Below, in pieces: positions 1 to 6,502 of a stretch of 12,429 nt of DNA. Made by a program: the position numbers and the translations under genes. Origin of the DNA: Vicinamibacteria bacterium (GTDB taxonomy: Bacteria; Acidobacteriota; Vicinamibacteria; Vicinamibacterales; UBA2999). The stretch lies in contig JAICEG010000111.1 in assembly GCA_025924295.1 (NCBI GenBank), positions 1 to 12,429 on the forward strand. Reading direction: 5' to 3'. A model generated the notes under the pieces. That model did no database searches and was not told where the DNA came from. It was given only the letters and a program-made list of their open reading frames with translations. Position 1 is the stretch's first letter; each line of letters opens with the position of its first letter.

Positions 1-159
1 ACTGCGCCTCCTTCGATCAGCCCGAGCAGAGCAGCAATCAGCTCGACCGGCTCCGTCCCGGCTCTTACTCGCAGGAGCATCGACCGTACCAAGGCTGCGA
101 GTCATCCGAGCGAGCAGAGGTTGAGAGTGAAACGCGCGCGGCTCGGCTACTCTAGACAC
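1..159. other. Left-edge segment, coding status uncertain
   Basis: Two weak coding possibilities overlap here and neither is convincing. On the minus strand an ATG at 80 opens a frame to the window edge reading MLLRVRAGTEPVELIAALLG and on, which looks protein-like but has no Shine-Dalgarno sequence and only moderate third-position GC. On the plus strand the frame starting at base 3 is open to a TAG at 153-155 and has the more typical GC pattern by codon position. It would be the end of an upstream gene, but its residue mix (rich in S, Q, E, R) is not recognisable. The sequence left of the window is needed to decide. Confidence 0.2.
148..153 (+). promoter_or_regulatory. Possible -10 element of a leaderless lipoprotein gene
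   Basis: The hexamer TACTCT ends six bases before the ATG at 160, which would put the transcription start at or next to the start codon. No Shine-Dalgarno sequence precedes that ATG, which agrees with leaderless translation. The best -35-like sequence, TTGAGA at 121-126, is 21 nt away and therefore too far, so the promoter call is weak. The same hexamer-six-bases-ATG arrangement recurs at 708. Confidence 0.3.
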
Positions 160-624
160 ATGCGGATACTCGCGCTGGCAATTGCCGTCATCGCCACTAC
201 CCTGACGCTGCCTGCATGTGATGAATCTCCCGCGTCCCCGAGTCAACCGACAGCGGCCACTCTCCGCATCGTGTTCTCAGGGGCAACGGCTCGCCGATCT
301 GACTTGCCTGCGTCCGCACAAGCGTGCGTCGTGGGCGTCGGACTCACGCACGTTCACCCGAGCTGGCGGAGCTTCGCAGCCATACCTCTGCAAGCCGTCC
401 CGCCCGGGCGTTACGAGATCACGTTCGACGACATGCCGATCGGGACGCGCGTATCGTTCAGAGTCAACGATCAGAACTTCTGCGACGAGAATCCGACCGG
501 AGCGGTGACGCGTAACGTGTTCGCGAACGACGTTCGCCTGATCCAGAACACGACCACGCCGGGGAATGGAGACGAGCCAGGCTACGCGCTGACCGTTGCC
601 GCGAACGGAGCCATCAGCCAGTAG
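160..624 (+). CDS. Small putative lipoprotein of unknown function
   Basis: The protein has 154 aa when started at the ATG at 160. A TTG at 121 is in frame but would put 13 residues, several of them charged, in front of the signal peptide. Residues 1-19 form a short lipoprotein signal (MRILALAIAVIATTLTLPA) ending in an LPAC lipobox, so Cys20 should be lipidated and the protein anchored in a membrane. The proline in the lipobox is not the commonest residue there. Asp21 follows Cys20, which in enterobacteria can favour inner-membrane retention but is not a reliable rule elsewhere. The mature part begins with a Ser/Pro/Ala-rich linker, then a probably beta-rich region with two further cysteines (Cys56 and Cys108) that could form a disulfide. 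I do not recognise the family. It lacks the regulatory box shared by several genes in this window. Confidence 0.72.
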   Translation: MRILALAIAVIATTLTLPACDESPASPSQPTAATLRIVFSGATARRSDLPASAQACVVGVGLTHVHPSWRSFAAIPLQAVPPGRYEITFDDMPIGTRVSFRVNDQNFCDENPTGAVTRNVFANDVRLIQNTTTPGNGDEPGYALTVAANGAISQ

Positions 625-657
625 CGAGCGGCGGCCCGGGAGCGGCGTTCCCTGACC

Positions 658-701
658 GATACCATCGTCCAATGGACGTCGGCGCGCGCGCGGCGCAGTC
701 T
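658..701 (+). promoter_or_regulatory. Regulatory box 1 plus -10: promoter of the 157-aa protein gene
   Basis: The 21-bp box at 658-678 reads GATACCATCGTCCAATGGAC plus G. It contains an exact inverted repeat CGTCCA-A-TGGACG and a wider one, TACCA-N8-TGGAC. After 17 nt comes CAGTCT (696-701), a poor but correctly placed -10. The last six bases of the box (TGGACG) match TTGACA at four positions and take the place of a -35. The predicted transcript starts at about 708, the A of the ATG, so the mRNA would be leaderless. Confidence 0.6.
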
Positions 702-707
702 GTTCAC

Positions 708-1181
708 ATGGAAGCAGCACCGGTAAACGGACCGTTGCAGGATGCGTCAGTCAACCGCCTCGTGTGCCTGTCTCGACACTGGATATGGGCCGACGAGGCC
801 CTGGTGCGATTCGAGCGCGAGCTGGCCACTGGGTGGGAGGGCGATGACGATCCGCTCGCCGATCATCCCTTTGGTGCGTACTACCATTGGTGTGCGCTGT
901 TGTGCGGCTTTACCGAGGCGGCGCTCGAGCACGGATTACTCCCGCGGTCCCAGCTGGATGCGCTCCGTCCCGATCTCGAAGCCAGCCTGCCCGGGCTGCG
1001 AGCGTGCCGGCAATTGCTCGTCGTGATACCCGCGTCGCTGGAGGAGCATCCGCGGGTCGTGGACCTGCTTCGCGATGGTCAGACAATCGACCGTCTCCGC
1101 CGAATCCACAATGCCTTTGGTGCAGCGATCCGCGAGGAGCATCTATCTCGAGAACTCGAGTGGCTGCTCTACGAGCACTGA
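708..1181 (+). CDS. Unknown 157-aa protein, candidate regulon member
   Basis: I chose the ATG at 708 rather than the in-frame ATG at 672 because the earlier one lies inside regulatory box 1 and upstream of the predicted transcription start. No Shine-Dalgarno sequence precedes 708, consistent with a leaderless mRNA. The product has no signal peptide and no clear membrane segment. It is predicted to be mostly helical, acidic, rich in Leu, Glu and Trp, with an aromatic, cysteine-containing stretch PFGAYYHWCALLCGF near the middle and a conserved-looking end, SRELEWLLYEH. I do not recognise the family and assign no function. It is convergent with the aldehyde dehydrogenase gene. Its interest comes from carrying the same promoter box as the redox enzymes in this window, which suggests co-expression with them. 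Confidence 0.65.
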   Translation: MEAAPVNGPLQDASVNRLVCLSRHWIWADEALVRFERELATGWEGDDDPLADHPFGAYYHWCALLCGFTEAALEHGLLPRSQLDALRPDLEASLPGLRACRQLLVVIPASLEEHPRVVDLLRDGQTIDRLRRIHNAFGAAIREEHLSRELEWLLYEH

Positions 1182-1188
1182 TCGATCG

Positions 1189-1203
1189 CGCCCGTCCCGG
1201 GCG
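1189..1203. terminator. Possible hairpin between convergent genes
   Basis: CGCCC-GTCCC-GGGCG forms a 5-bp GC stem eight bases after the stop of the 157-aa protein gene and 11 bases beyond the stop of the convergent aldehyde dehydrogenase gene. There is no T-tract on either side, so it is only a candidate terminator. Confidence 0.3.
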
Positions 1204-1213
1204 AAGAGTCATT

Positions 1214-2698
1214 TCACGAGGTGACCACTCCGGGCTTCAGCACGATGTGCTTGTACTCGAGGAAGTCATCGAGTGCAGCCAGGCCGCGCAGGCGCCCTCG
1301 CCCACTCTGCTTGTAGCCGCCTTCTTCGAATTCGTCACGCATCATCACCCAGTCGTTCACCCAGACGGTGCCCACCTGGAGTTCGCGGCCGATGCGCAGC
1401 GGGCGATCGACGTCACGCGTCCAGATGCTCGCCGCCAATCCGTATTCACTGTCGTTCGCCAACGCGATCGCTTCCCTCTCGGTGTTGTATACCTGCATCG
1501 TGAGCACCGGTCCGAAGACCTCCTCCTGCACGATCGGCAGGCGCGAATCGGTCACCTCGAGTAACGTCGGACGATAAAACGCACCGCGGGCGAGCGGTCC
1601 CTCGGTGACGGGCCCGCCTCGAACGATGGCCCTGGCGCCGGCGGCAAGCGCGCCTTGCACCAACTGGTTCACGCGCGCGACATTCTCCTTGTCGATCATC
1701 GGCCCCATGTCGCTGGTCGGATCCGAAGCGGGACCCACCTTGACGTTCGCGAGCCGTTCGGCAAGCCGCTGCCGGACCCTGTCGGCGACCCCTGACTGAA
1801 CGAGCAGCCGGCTGCCGGTCATGCAGAACTGCCCCGCGAATACGGTCAGCGCCTTCTCCAGCTTCGGGAGCGCCGCATCCAGGTCGGCGTCATCGAACAC
1901 CAGCATCGGTGTCTTGCCGCCAAGTTCCAGCCCGAAGCGCTTCAGCCGCGCGGCACCGGCCTGCGAGATCGCTCGCCCGACCTGCGTACTGCCCGTGAAA
2001 CTGATTGTCGGTACGTCCGGAGACGTGACCAGGAAGCCCAGGACGTCTCGCCCACCGGTCACGATGTTGATGACACCGCGGGGAAGACTCGTGACTTCGC
2101 TGATCACTTCGCTGATGAGGCCGTTGAGCTGCGCGGATTCGCCTGGCATCTTCACGACCGTGGTACAGCCGGCCGCGAGCGCCGGGGCGAGCGAGCGGAT
2201 CAGCAGGCCCACCGGTGCGTTCCACGGCACGCTGATGCCGGCAACGCCGATCGGTTCGCGAACGAGGAGCGAGAAGTGCCCGGGCTCCCATTCAGCAACG
2301 CGCCCATACTCAGTGAGCACGAGGGCGCTGCAGTAGCGCAGCGCCGGCACTGCGGTGCCCACCTCGAAGGTGGCGTCGGGCACGACCTTGCCAACCTCGG
2401 TGCTCAGCAACTGAATGAGGTCGGCGGCGCGCGCTTCGAATCGCGCGGCCATCTCCTGCAGGACGCGCGACCGAAGTGCGCGGTCATTCTTCCAGTTCGT
2501 CTCGCGGAATGTTCTCAGTGCCGCGGCCGTCGCCTCTCGTGCCTCGTCCTCGCGCGCGAGCGCGTAGCGGCCGATGACCTCGCCGGTAGCGGGATTGATG
2601 CTGTCCCTGTGCTCGGGCGAGTCGCGCCAGCGGCCGTCGATCCAGTGGCGTGCGATGGCGGTCGCCGGACGCGTCTCGTCGATAGTGGCCGTGGTCAT
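1214..2698 (-). CDS. NAD(P)-dependent aldehyde dehydrogenase
   Basis: This 494-aa protein is a full-length member of the aldehyde dehydrogenase superfamily, which oxidises aldehydes to carboxylic acids with NAD(P)+ in the cytoplasm. Visible hallmarks are: SVPWNAPVG at 156-164 with Asn160, which stabilises the oxyanion; VVKMPGE at 181-187 with the cofactor-binding Lys183 (KPxE is more usual); FTGSTQVG at 234-241 in the Rossmann fold; LELGGK at 257-262 with the general base Glu258; GQFCMTGSR at 289-297 with the nucleophile Cys292; and EEVFGPV at 392-398. The active site is therefore intact. The ATG at 2698 follows a strong AGGAGG four bases upstream. Overall it resembles betaine- or phenylacetaldehyde-type dehydrogenases, but substrate cannot be read from sequence. 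It has its own promoter with regulatory box 2, so it is probably induced together with the other boxed genes. Confidence 0.93.
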   Translation of the reverse strand: MTTATIDETRPATAIARHWIDGRWRDSPEHRDSINPATGEVIGRYALAREDEAREATAAALRTFRETNWKNDRALRSRVLQEMAARFEARAADLIQLLSTEVGKVVPDATFEVGTAVPALRYCSALVLTEYGRVAEWEPGHFSLLVREPIGVAGISVPWNAPVGLLIRSLAPALAAGCTTVVKMPGESAQLNGLISEVISEVTSLPRGVINIVTGGRDVLGFLVTSPDVPTISFTGSTQVGRAISQAGAARLKRFGLELGGKTPMLVFDDADLDAALPKLEKALTVFAGQFCMTGSRLLVQSGVADRVRQRLAERLANVKVGPASDPTSDMGPMIDKENVARVNQLVQGALAAGARAIVRGGPVTEGPLARGAFYRPTLLEVTDSRLPIVQEEVFGPVLTMQVYNTEREAIALANDSEYGLAASIWTRDVDRPLRIGRELQVGTVWVNDWVMMRDEFEEGGYKQSGRGRLRGLAALDDFLEYKHIVLKPGVVTS

Positions 2699-2738
2699 CG
2701 TGCCTCCTCAAGGCGCAGGCTCGTGATCGATGGCCCCG

Positions 2739-2782
2739 ATTACATCGGAAGCGTGGAGAGGGATCTATTGGACGATGGTATG
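2739..2782 (-). promoter_or_regulatory. Regulatory box 2 plus -10: aldehyde dehydrogenase promoter
   Basis: On the minus strand 2782-2762 reads CATACCATCGTCCAATAGAT plus C, matching the shared box at all the most conserved positions. Seventeen bases further is TGTAAT (2744-2739), a good -10. Transcription should start near 2732, leaving a leader of about 34 nt that contains the AGGAGG ribosome binding site. A small dyad, CCGAT-TAC-ATCGG (2736-2748), overlaps the -10 and could be a second operator, but it is short. Confidence 0.65.
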
Positions 2783-2828
2783 GGTCCCCGCAGAATGCGC
2801 GGCGACACCGAACGCAGTCAGGAGCAGA

Positions 2829-4241
2829 TCACCAGTTCGCGAGCGGGAGGGAGCGCGAGAGACGCGCTTCGAACGATTGGTTCTCGAACACGTACGGTCC
2901 CCGAGCTTGATAGACGTAGACAAGCTGCACGGCCGTGCGATCGAGGAGTGGGACGTTCGAGGCCAGGCGGAGCGCGCGCAACGACGGTCCGCCGCCAATG
3001 AAACCCACCTCGGTGTCCCCGGTCACACCCACGTCACCGACGATGTCGAATCGTCCGCTCAGTCTCGAGCTCACCGTCGGCGCGCCCGGGCCCGGGTTCT
3101 CTGTCAGCACGGCTCCAACGTCCAGCCGATTCCGAAGATCGCGATCGATCCAGCCAGGAACCTCGAGCTCCATTTGTTTCGATATCACGCCCGGCAGGAG
3201 GCGATCGTGCGGTGTTTGCTCTCTGTGCATGTAACGGAGGACGATGCCCCCAACCGGCTTGCGCCTCCACTCGATGCGCGTTGTGTCGGTCTGCTGCACC
3301 GGGCTGTCCTCATCCAGCCGCGCCGCGGTGACTACTCCGATGGGGAGTCGATCGTACGCGACACCAACTGAACCAACGGTCGTGTCGGCAGTCGTGGGGG
3401 CACTCGCGGGGCGCGACCAACTGGCCTGGGTCGTGATGGTCATGCCCGGGATGGACCGCACCTGCCCACGGACGATCTCGCGATCGAGCGACCTGACAGT
3501 GGCGATGCCCGGTACGTCCAGGGGCGACCCGCCGCGGAGCAGATTGGTTTCGAACTCCGCTCCACTCCAATGCCCGATGATGGCGGCGGAGGCGAGTGGA
3601 TCCCATCCCTGTTGCATGGTGCCCGCCGCACCGAGGTCGCTGACCACCGACACGTGCTGGCTCACCTCGGTGCGAATCGCAGTTCCGACTGTCGCCTGTG
3701 TCGTCTTCGAGTCCACCGGGACGATCGCGCGAGGCGTGACTGAGATCTCCTGGCTGGACCCGACCCCCATCGAAAGTGCGACCACCCCAGGCATATAGCC
3801 CGGCTGCGTCGACGGGCGAGAGCCATCCACCTGGCCAACCATGACGTTCACGGGAGTCGGACCGGTCGTCGAAAGGCTGAGGCCGCGGATCGGCCGCTTC
3901 ATGAGATCGCCCGCCCATGGCGAGGAACTGAACGTTCGTGGAAGCGCCTGATCACCAAGCTGCGGGGTGACTGAGGTACCGCTGAGAGATAGCGGCGGCA
4001 GCTTCAGGGCCAGGTTGCTCATCCGTGGCCCCCGTGGCGTCTCGACCACCGTCACCGATGGCAGCGCAATGCTCGGTTGTTTCGGCGGCTCGACAATATC
4101 GAGCCTGAAGAGGGGCGTCGCGCCTGATGTCGTGAGCGGTGCCCGAAAGGAAACCTGCGCTTCCTGCGCCGTAGAAGGTTTGGCAAAACCCAGCAGAAGC
4201 GCTAAGGCGACAAGCACAGCCATGCGTGGGCAGAAAGTCAT
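2829..4241 (-). CDS. Exported, probably outer-membrane, protein of unknown function
   Basis: The protein has about 470 aa. It starts with a Sec signal peptide: a short basic segment, the hydrophobic run MAVLVALALLLGFA, then a probable signal peptidase I site, STA|QE. The next 100 residues are rich in Pro, Ser and Thr (for example LDIVEPPKQPSIALPS). The C-terminal two thirds shows many short alternating hydrophobic-polar stretches of the type seen in beta-barrels and ends in Trp (SRSLPLANW), the aromatic C-terminal residue common in outer-membrane barrels. I cannot name the family. No start has a clear Shine-Dalgarno sequence. GTG at 4250, ATG at 4241 and ATG at 4223 are all possible and all leave the signal peptide usable; I took the ATG at 4241. 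It is 130 bp upstream of the aldehyde dehydrogenase gene on the same strand, but that gene has its own promoter. Confidence 0.75.
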   Translation of the reverse strand: MTFCPRMAVLVALALLLGFAKPSTAQEAQVSFRAPLTTSGATPLFRLDIVEPPKQPSIALPSVTVVETPRGPRMSNLALKLPPLSLSGTSVTPQLGDQALPRTFSSSPWAGDLMKRPIRGLSLSTTGPTPVNVMVGQVDGSRPSTQPGYMPGVVALSMGVGSSQEISVTPRAIVPVDSKTTQATVGTAIRTEVSQHVSVVSDLGAAGTMQQGWDPLASAAIIGHWSGAEFETNLLRGGSPLDVPGIATVRSLDREIVRGQVRSIPGMTITTQASWSRPASAPTTADTTVGSVGVAYDRLPIGVVTAARLDEDSPVQQTDTTRIEWRRKPVGGIVLRYMHREQTPHDRLLPGVISKQMELEVPGWIDRDLRNRLDVGAVLTENPGPGAPTVSSRLSGRFDIVGDVGVTGDTEVGFIGGGPSLRALRLASNVPLLDRTAVQLVYVYQARGPYVFENQSFEARLSRSLPLANW

Positions 4242-4290
4242 TCGCAACACAGAACCGCCGAGCGATTGGATTAAGGGGAACTCGATGGTG

Positions 4291-4296
4291 ATTGTA
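4291..4296 (-). promoter_or_regulatory. Possible -10 of the exported-protein gene
   Basis: On the minus strand TACAAT (4296-4291) matches the -10 consensus at five of six positions and would start transcription about 40 bases before the start codon. No convincing -35 is present at 16-18 nt. The preceding GATAC resembles the first half of the shared regulatory box, but the rest of the box is absent. Confidence 0.3.
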
Positions 4297-4378
4297 TCGG
4301 ATGAAGATGTCGGGATCTTTACGACGCAGTCGAGAGTCCGGATTTTGGCCAGCCCACCTCAACCACTGGACACGTCCC

Positions 4379-4423
4379 AATACCATCGTGCAATGGCTCT
4401 CGAGCGTCTCCACATGCTCCAAT
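4379..4423 (+). promoter_or_regulatory. Regulatory box 3 plus -10: promoter of the flavin reductase operon
   Basis: The box at 4379-4399 reads AATACCATCGTGCAATGGCT plus C. It is the weakest of the seven copies, with G for C in the central GTC and CTC at the end. TCCAAT (4418-4423) lies 18 nt downstream as a possible -10. The predicted transcript starts near 4430, about 48 nt before the ATG at 4478. Confidence 0.5.
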
Positions 4424-4477
4424 CACCGCGACGCGTCACAGGACGAGTCATCGCGAAGAGCGAGCGGAGTCGGCACG

Positions 4478-4699
4478 ATGATCACACGCGGCTTTCAAGG
4501 CAGGCGGTCTCGAGTTGAGCCGAAACGTCTCCCGCCAGGTCAGCATCTGACCAGCGACTTCCCGGTGTTATCCGCGGGGCCCACTCCCCACACCCCACTG
4601 AACGCCTGGACCTTCGCGCTGGAAGCGGAGGACGGTACGAAGATCGCCTCCCACGGATACGGTGATCCGTGGCGGGAACAGCGCTACGACGGTGACTAA
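4478..4699 (+). pseudogene. Internally deleted sulfite-oxidase-like molybdopterin protein
   Basis: The reading frame encodes 73 aa from the ATG at 4478, with GGAG about eight bases upstream. The first ~50 residues carry the typical N-terminus of the short bacterial sulfite-oxidase-like oxidoreductases: TRGFQGRR, then RLPPGQHLTSDFPVLSAGPT, then PLNAWTF. The last 15, HGYGDPWREQRYDGD, match that family's C-terminal end. From memory these proteins have about 200 residues, so roughly 130 residues are missing, including the molybdopterin-binding core and its cysteine. The two ends are joined in frame near residue 58. The stop overlaps the start of the next gene by eight bases, the usual arrangement for this enzyme and its flavin reductase partner. 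It cannot bind the cofactor as it stands. It is either a deletion relic or an assembly collapse. Confidence 0.75.
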
Positions 4700-5435
4700 A
4701 GTTCCCAGGGCATCGAGCTGGCAGCCCGCGACAGTCGTCTCTGTCCGTGAGGAGACGCATCGAGTCAAGACCATTCAGTTTGCCATCAGCAACTGGCCCG
4801 GCCACGTTGCAGGCCAGCACGCCGACGTACGCCTGACGGCCGAAGACGGGTACCGCGCCGAACGCAGTTACTCCATCGCATCGCCACCGCAGATGTCGGC
4901 GGTGGAACTCACGGTCGATCGCCTCGAGGACGGCGAGGTGTCTCCGTTCCTCACCGACCAACTGCAACCGGGCGACACGATTCAGCTGCGCGGACCGATC
5001 GGAGGGCATTTCATCTGGTCTCCGTCGGAGAGAGGGAGTCCCCTGCTGCTGCTCGGCGGCGGGAGTGGCATCGTGCCGCTCATGTGCATGCTGCGGCACC
5101 GGAGATTGTCAGGCAGCGCTGTGCCGGCGGCACTCCTCTATTCGGCCCGGACACGCGCGGACGTGATCTTCCACGACGAGCTCATGGATCTCGCACGCGG
5201 CGACACCACCTTCGCGTTGCGAATTACGCTGACGCGCGATTCTGCGCCCGGCTGGTCCGGCGGCGTCGGACGAATCGGACTGCCAGCCGTTGAATCGATG
5301 CTCAACGATCTCGGTGGAGTGGCTGACAGCTTCGTGTGTGGTTACACAGGGTTCGTGGAGGCCGCGTCTACCCTGCTGGTCAAGGCGGGACAGCCGGCCG
5401 GCGCGATCCGCACGGAGCGGTTCGGGGCCACGTGA
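4692..5435 (+). CDS. FAD-dependent ferredoxin-reductase-type oxidoreductase
   Basis: The protein has 247 aa if started at GTG 4692, which overlaps the preceding stop (GTGACTAA). An ATG at 4662 in the same frame would add ten residues that are antisense-free but atypical for the family. The N-terminal FAD domain (about 10-108) has the flavin-binding RSYSIAS at 58-64 and GPIGGHF at 101-107. The NAD(P) domain (about 115-245) has LLGGGSGIVPLM at 120-131 and CGYTGFVEAA at 216-225, ending in the family-typical IRTERFG. There is no 2Fe-2S domain, so it must pass electrons to a separate partner. In relatives this gene sits beside a sulfite-oxidase-like molybdoenzyme, presumably the partner. Here that partner is reduced to a fragment, so the enzyme has either lost its role or serves another acceptor. 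Transcription probably comes from box 3. Confidence 0.88.
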   Translation: MTKVPRASSWQPATVVSVREETHRVKTIQFAISNWPGHVAGQHADVRLTAEDGYRAERSYSIASPPQMSAVELTVDRLEDGEVSPFLTDQLQPGDTIQLRGPIGGHFIWSPSERGSPLLLLGGGSGIVPLMCMLRHRRLSGSAVPAALLYSARTRADVIFHDELMDLARGDTTFALRITLTRDSAPGWSGGVGRIGLPAVESMLNDLGGVADSFVCGYTGFVEAASTLLVKAGQPAGAIRTERFGAT

Positions 5436-5449
5436 CCTCATCACGGCCC
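5425..5449. terminator. Hairpin across two convergent stop codons
   Basis: GGGCC (5425-5429) pairs with GGCCC (5445-5449) and GTGA (5432-5435) with TCAC (5441-5444), with a two-base bulge and the loop CCTCA. The structure contains both stop codons of the convergent flavin reductase and MDR genes, which are only five bases apart. It could end transcripts from both sides, although no T-tract is present. Confidence 0.4.
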
Positions 5450-6373
5450 ATCGATACGAAGAACGATCTTTCCGCGCTTGTGCGGCCTGCCTGCGAGCAT
5501 CTCGTGAGCGATGCGGACGCTGGACAGCGGCATCACGTCGCCGACACTCGTCGTGAGTTCGCCCGGTTCTATCAGGGCCGCGATCTGTTCGAGGCGCGCG
5601 GATGAGACCTCGACGAGAAAGAAGAAAGCACGCACGCCGTGTTGCGCAGCCTTCTGCTGATCGGGGGCGGACACCGCCGAGACCAGGACACCGCCGGGCT
5701 TCAAAACGGCAAAGGATCGGTCCTGCGTATCGCCGCCGATCGTATCGAGTACGACGTCAAGGTCGGCAAGCCCTTCCTCGAACCGCGACTTCCGCACGTC
5801 GATGACCTGGCCCGCTCCGAGCGTCTGGACGTACGCGACATCGTCCGGTAACGTCGTCGCGATCACCTCACGTGCAACCCGCTTCGCCAGTTGCACGGCG
5901 TAGGCACCGACGTTCCCGGCGGCGCCATGCACGAGGACTCGCTTCGTCGAGTCTATCGCTCCGTGCTCGAAGACCATCTGCCACGCGGTGCAGGCGATGA
6001 CCGGGACTGAAGCGGCCTCGACGAATCCGATTCGCCGGGGCATCTTCGCGAGTTTCGTTGCCGATGCGACGGCGTACTCGGCGTAGCCACCAGTGAACTG
6101 GCTGTTTGTTGCGCCGAAGACCGCATCACCAGCCTTGAACTTCGATACACCTGAACCGACGTCCTCGACGATCCCGGCTACGTCGGACCCAAGCGTCAAA
6201 GGGAGTGGCTGAGGCAGGACGCTCTTCCCCGATCGGATCCAGGCATCCCACGGGCCGACGCCTGCGGCCTTTACGCGCACCAGCACTTCGTTCTCGCCCG
6301 GATCCGGGCGAGGCACGTCGTCAGCGACGAGAGAATCGGGACCGCCGAACTGGTGAACACGGATCGCCTGCAT
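5441..6373 (-). CDS. NADP-dependent MDR oxidoreductase (quinone-oxidoreductase-like, zinc-less)
   Basis: This 310-aa cytoplasmic enzyme belongs to the medium-chain dehydrogenase/reductase superfamily, in the quinone oxidoreductase or zeta-crystallin-like branch. Such enzymes reduce quinones or alpha,beta-unsaturated carbonyls with NADPH. Visible features: the start MQAIRVHQFGGPD typical of the branch; PLTLGSDVAGIVEDVG at 58-73; the nucleotide-binding HGAAGNVGAYAVQLAK at 149-164; LDVVLDTIGG at 205-214; and the end RGKIVLRID. It has no cluster of structural-zinc cysteines and lacks the GHE zinc ligand motif, so it is of the zinc-less type. The ATG at 6373 is preceded by GAGGTG at good spacing. 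Its promoter carries regulatory box 4, back to back with box 5 for the plus strand. The exact substrate is not readable from sequence. Confidence 0.92.
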   Translation of the reverse strand: MQAIRVHQFGGPDSLVADDVPRPDPGENEVLVRVKAAGVGPWDAWIRSGKSVLPQPLPLTLGSDVAGIVEDVGSGVSKFKAGDAVFGATNSQFTGGYAEYAVASATKLAKMPRRIGFVEAASVPVIACTAWQMVFEHGAIDSTKRVLVHGAAGNVGAYAVQLAKRVAREVIATTLPDDVAYVQTLGAGQVIDVRKSRFEEGLADLDVVLDTIGGDTQDRSFAVLKPGGVLVSAVSAPDQQKAAQHGVRAFFFLVEVSSARLEQIAALIEPGELTTSVGDVMPLSSVRIAHEMLAGRPHKRGKIVLRIDGP

Positions 6374-6406
6374 GGATGCACCTCACAACAACATCGCATC
6401 GCGCGC

Positions 6407-6450
6407 ATCACACCAGACGCATGCGGTGCGATCCATCAGACGAAGGTATC
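6407..6450 (-). promoter_or_regulatory. Regulatory box 4 plus -10: MDR gene promoter
   Basis: On the minus strand 6450-6430 reads GATACCTTCGTCTGATGGAT plus C. TGTGAT (6412-6407) follows after 17 nt and is a fair -10. Transcription should begin near 6400, giving a leader of about 27 nt that includes the GAGGTG site. Only three bases separate this box from box 5 on the other strand, forming GGTATC-GCC-GATACC. Confidence 0.6.
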
Positions 6451-6453
6451 GCC

Positions 6454-6497
6454 GATACCAAAGTCGAATGGACTTCTCGAACTGTGACACGCATGCT
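6454..6497 (+). promoter_or_regulatory. Regulatory box 5 plus -10: promoter of the mini-ORF
   Basis: The box at 6454-6474 reads GATACCAAAGTCGAATGGAC plus T. CATGCT (6492-6497) lies 17 nt further as a weak -10. The predicted start of transcription is at or next to the ATG at 6503, so the first coding region met is the 25-codon ORF at 6503-6580 rather than the VOC gene 213 bases away. A long transcript could also reach the VOC gene. Confidence 0.55.
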
Positions 6498-6502
6498 GTC
6501 GC

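Noticed and set aside
84..106. Possible eighth box, GTACCAAGG, upstream of the lipoprotein gene
   Set aside because: Only the first half matches. The AATGGAC half is absent and no -10 lies at the fixed distance.
672..707. Upstream ATG start at 672 for the 157-aa protein
   Set aside because: The codon is inside the regulatory box and before the predicted transcription start, and no ribosome binding site precedes it.
887..1564. 225-codon plus-strand frame across the end of the 157-aa gene and the aldehyde dehydrogenase
   Set aside because: Much of it is antisense to the dehydrogenase and its composition (rich in R, A, H) is typical of a shadow frame.
4281..4300. Possible box (GATAC on the minus strand) upstream of the exported-protein gene
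   Set aside because: The sixth base is wrong and the following bases do not match GTC or ATGGAC, so only five bases agree. It is kept only as part of a possible -10.
4292..4477. Upstream extension of the molybdoenzyme remnant frame from the ATG at 4292
   Set aside because: The 62 extra residues do not resemble the family, and the frame runs through box 3 and its promoter. The family-typical start TRGF follows the ATG at 4478.
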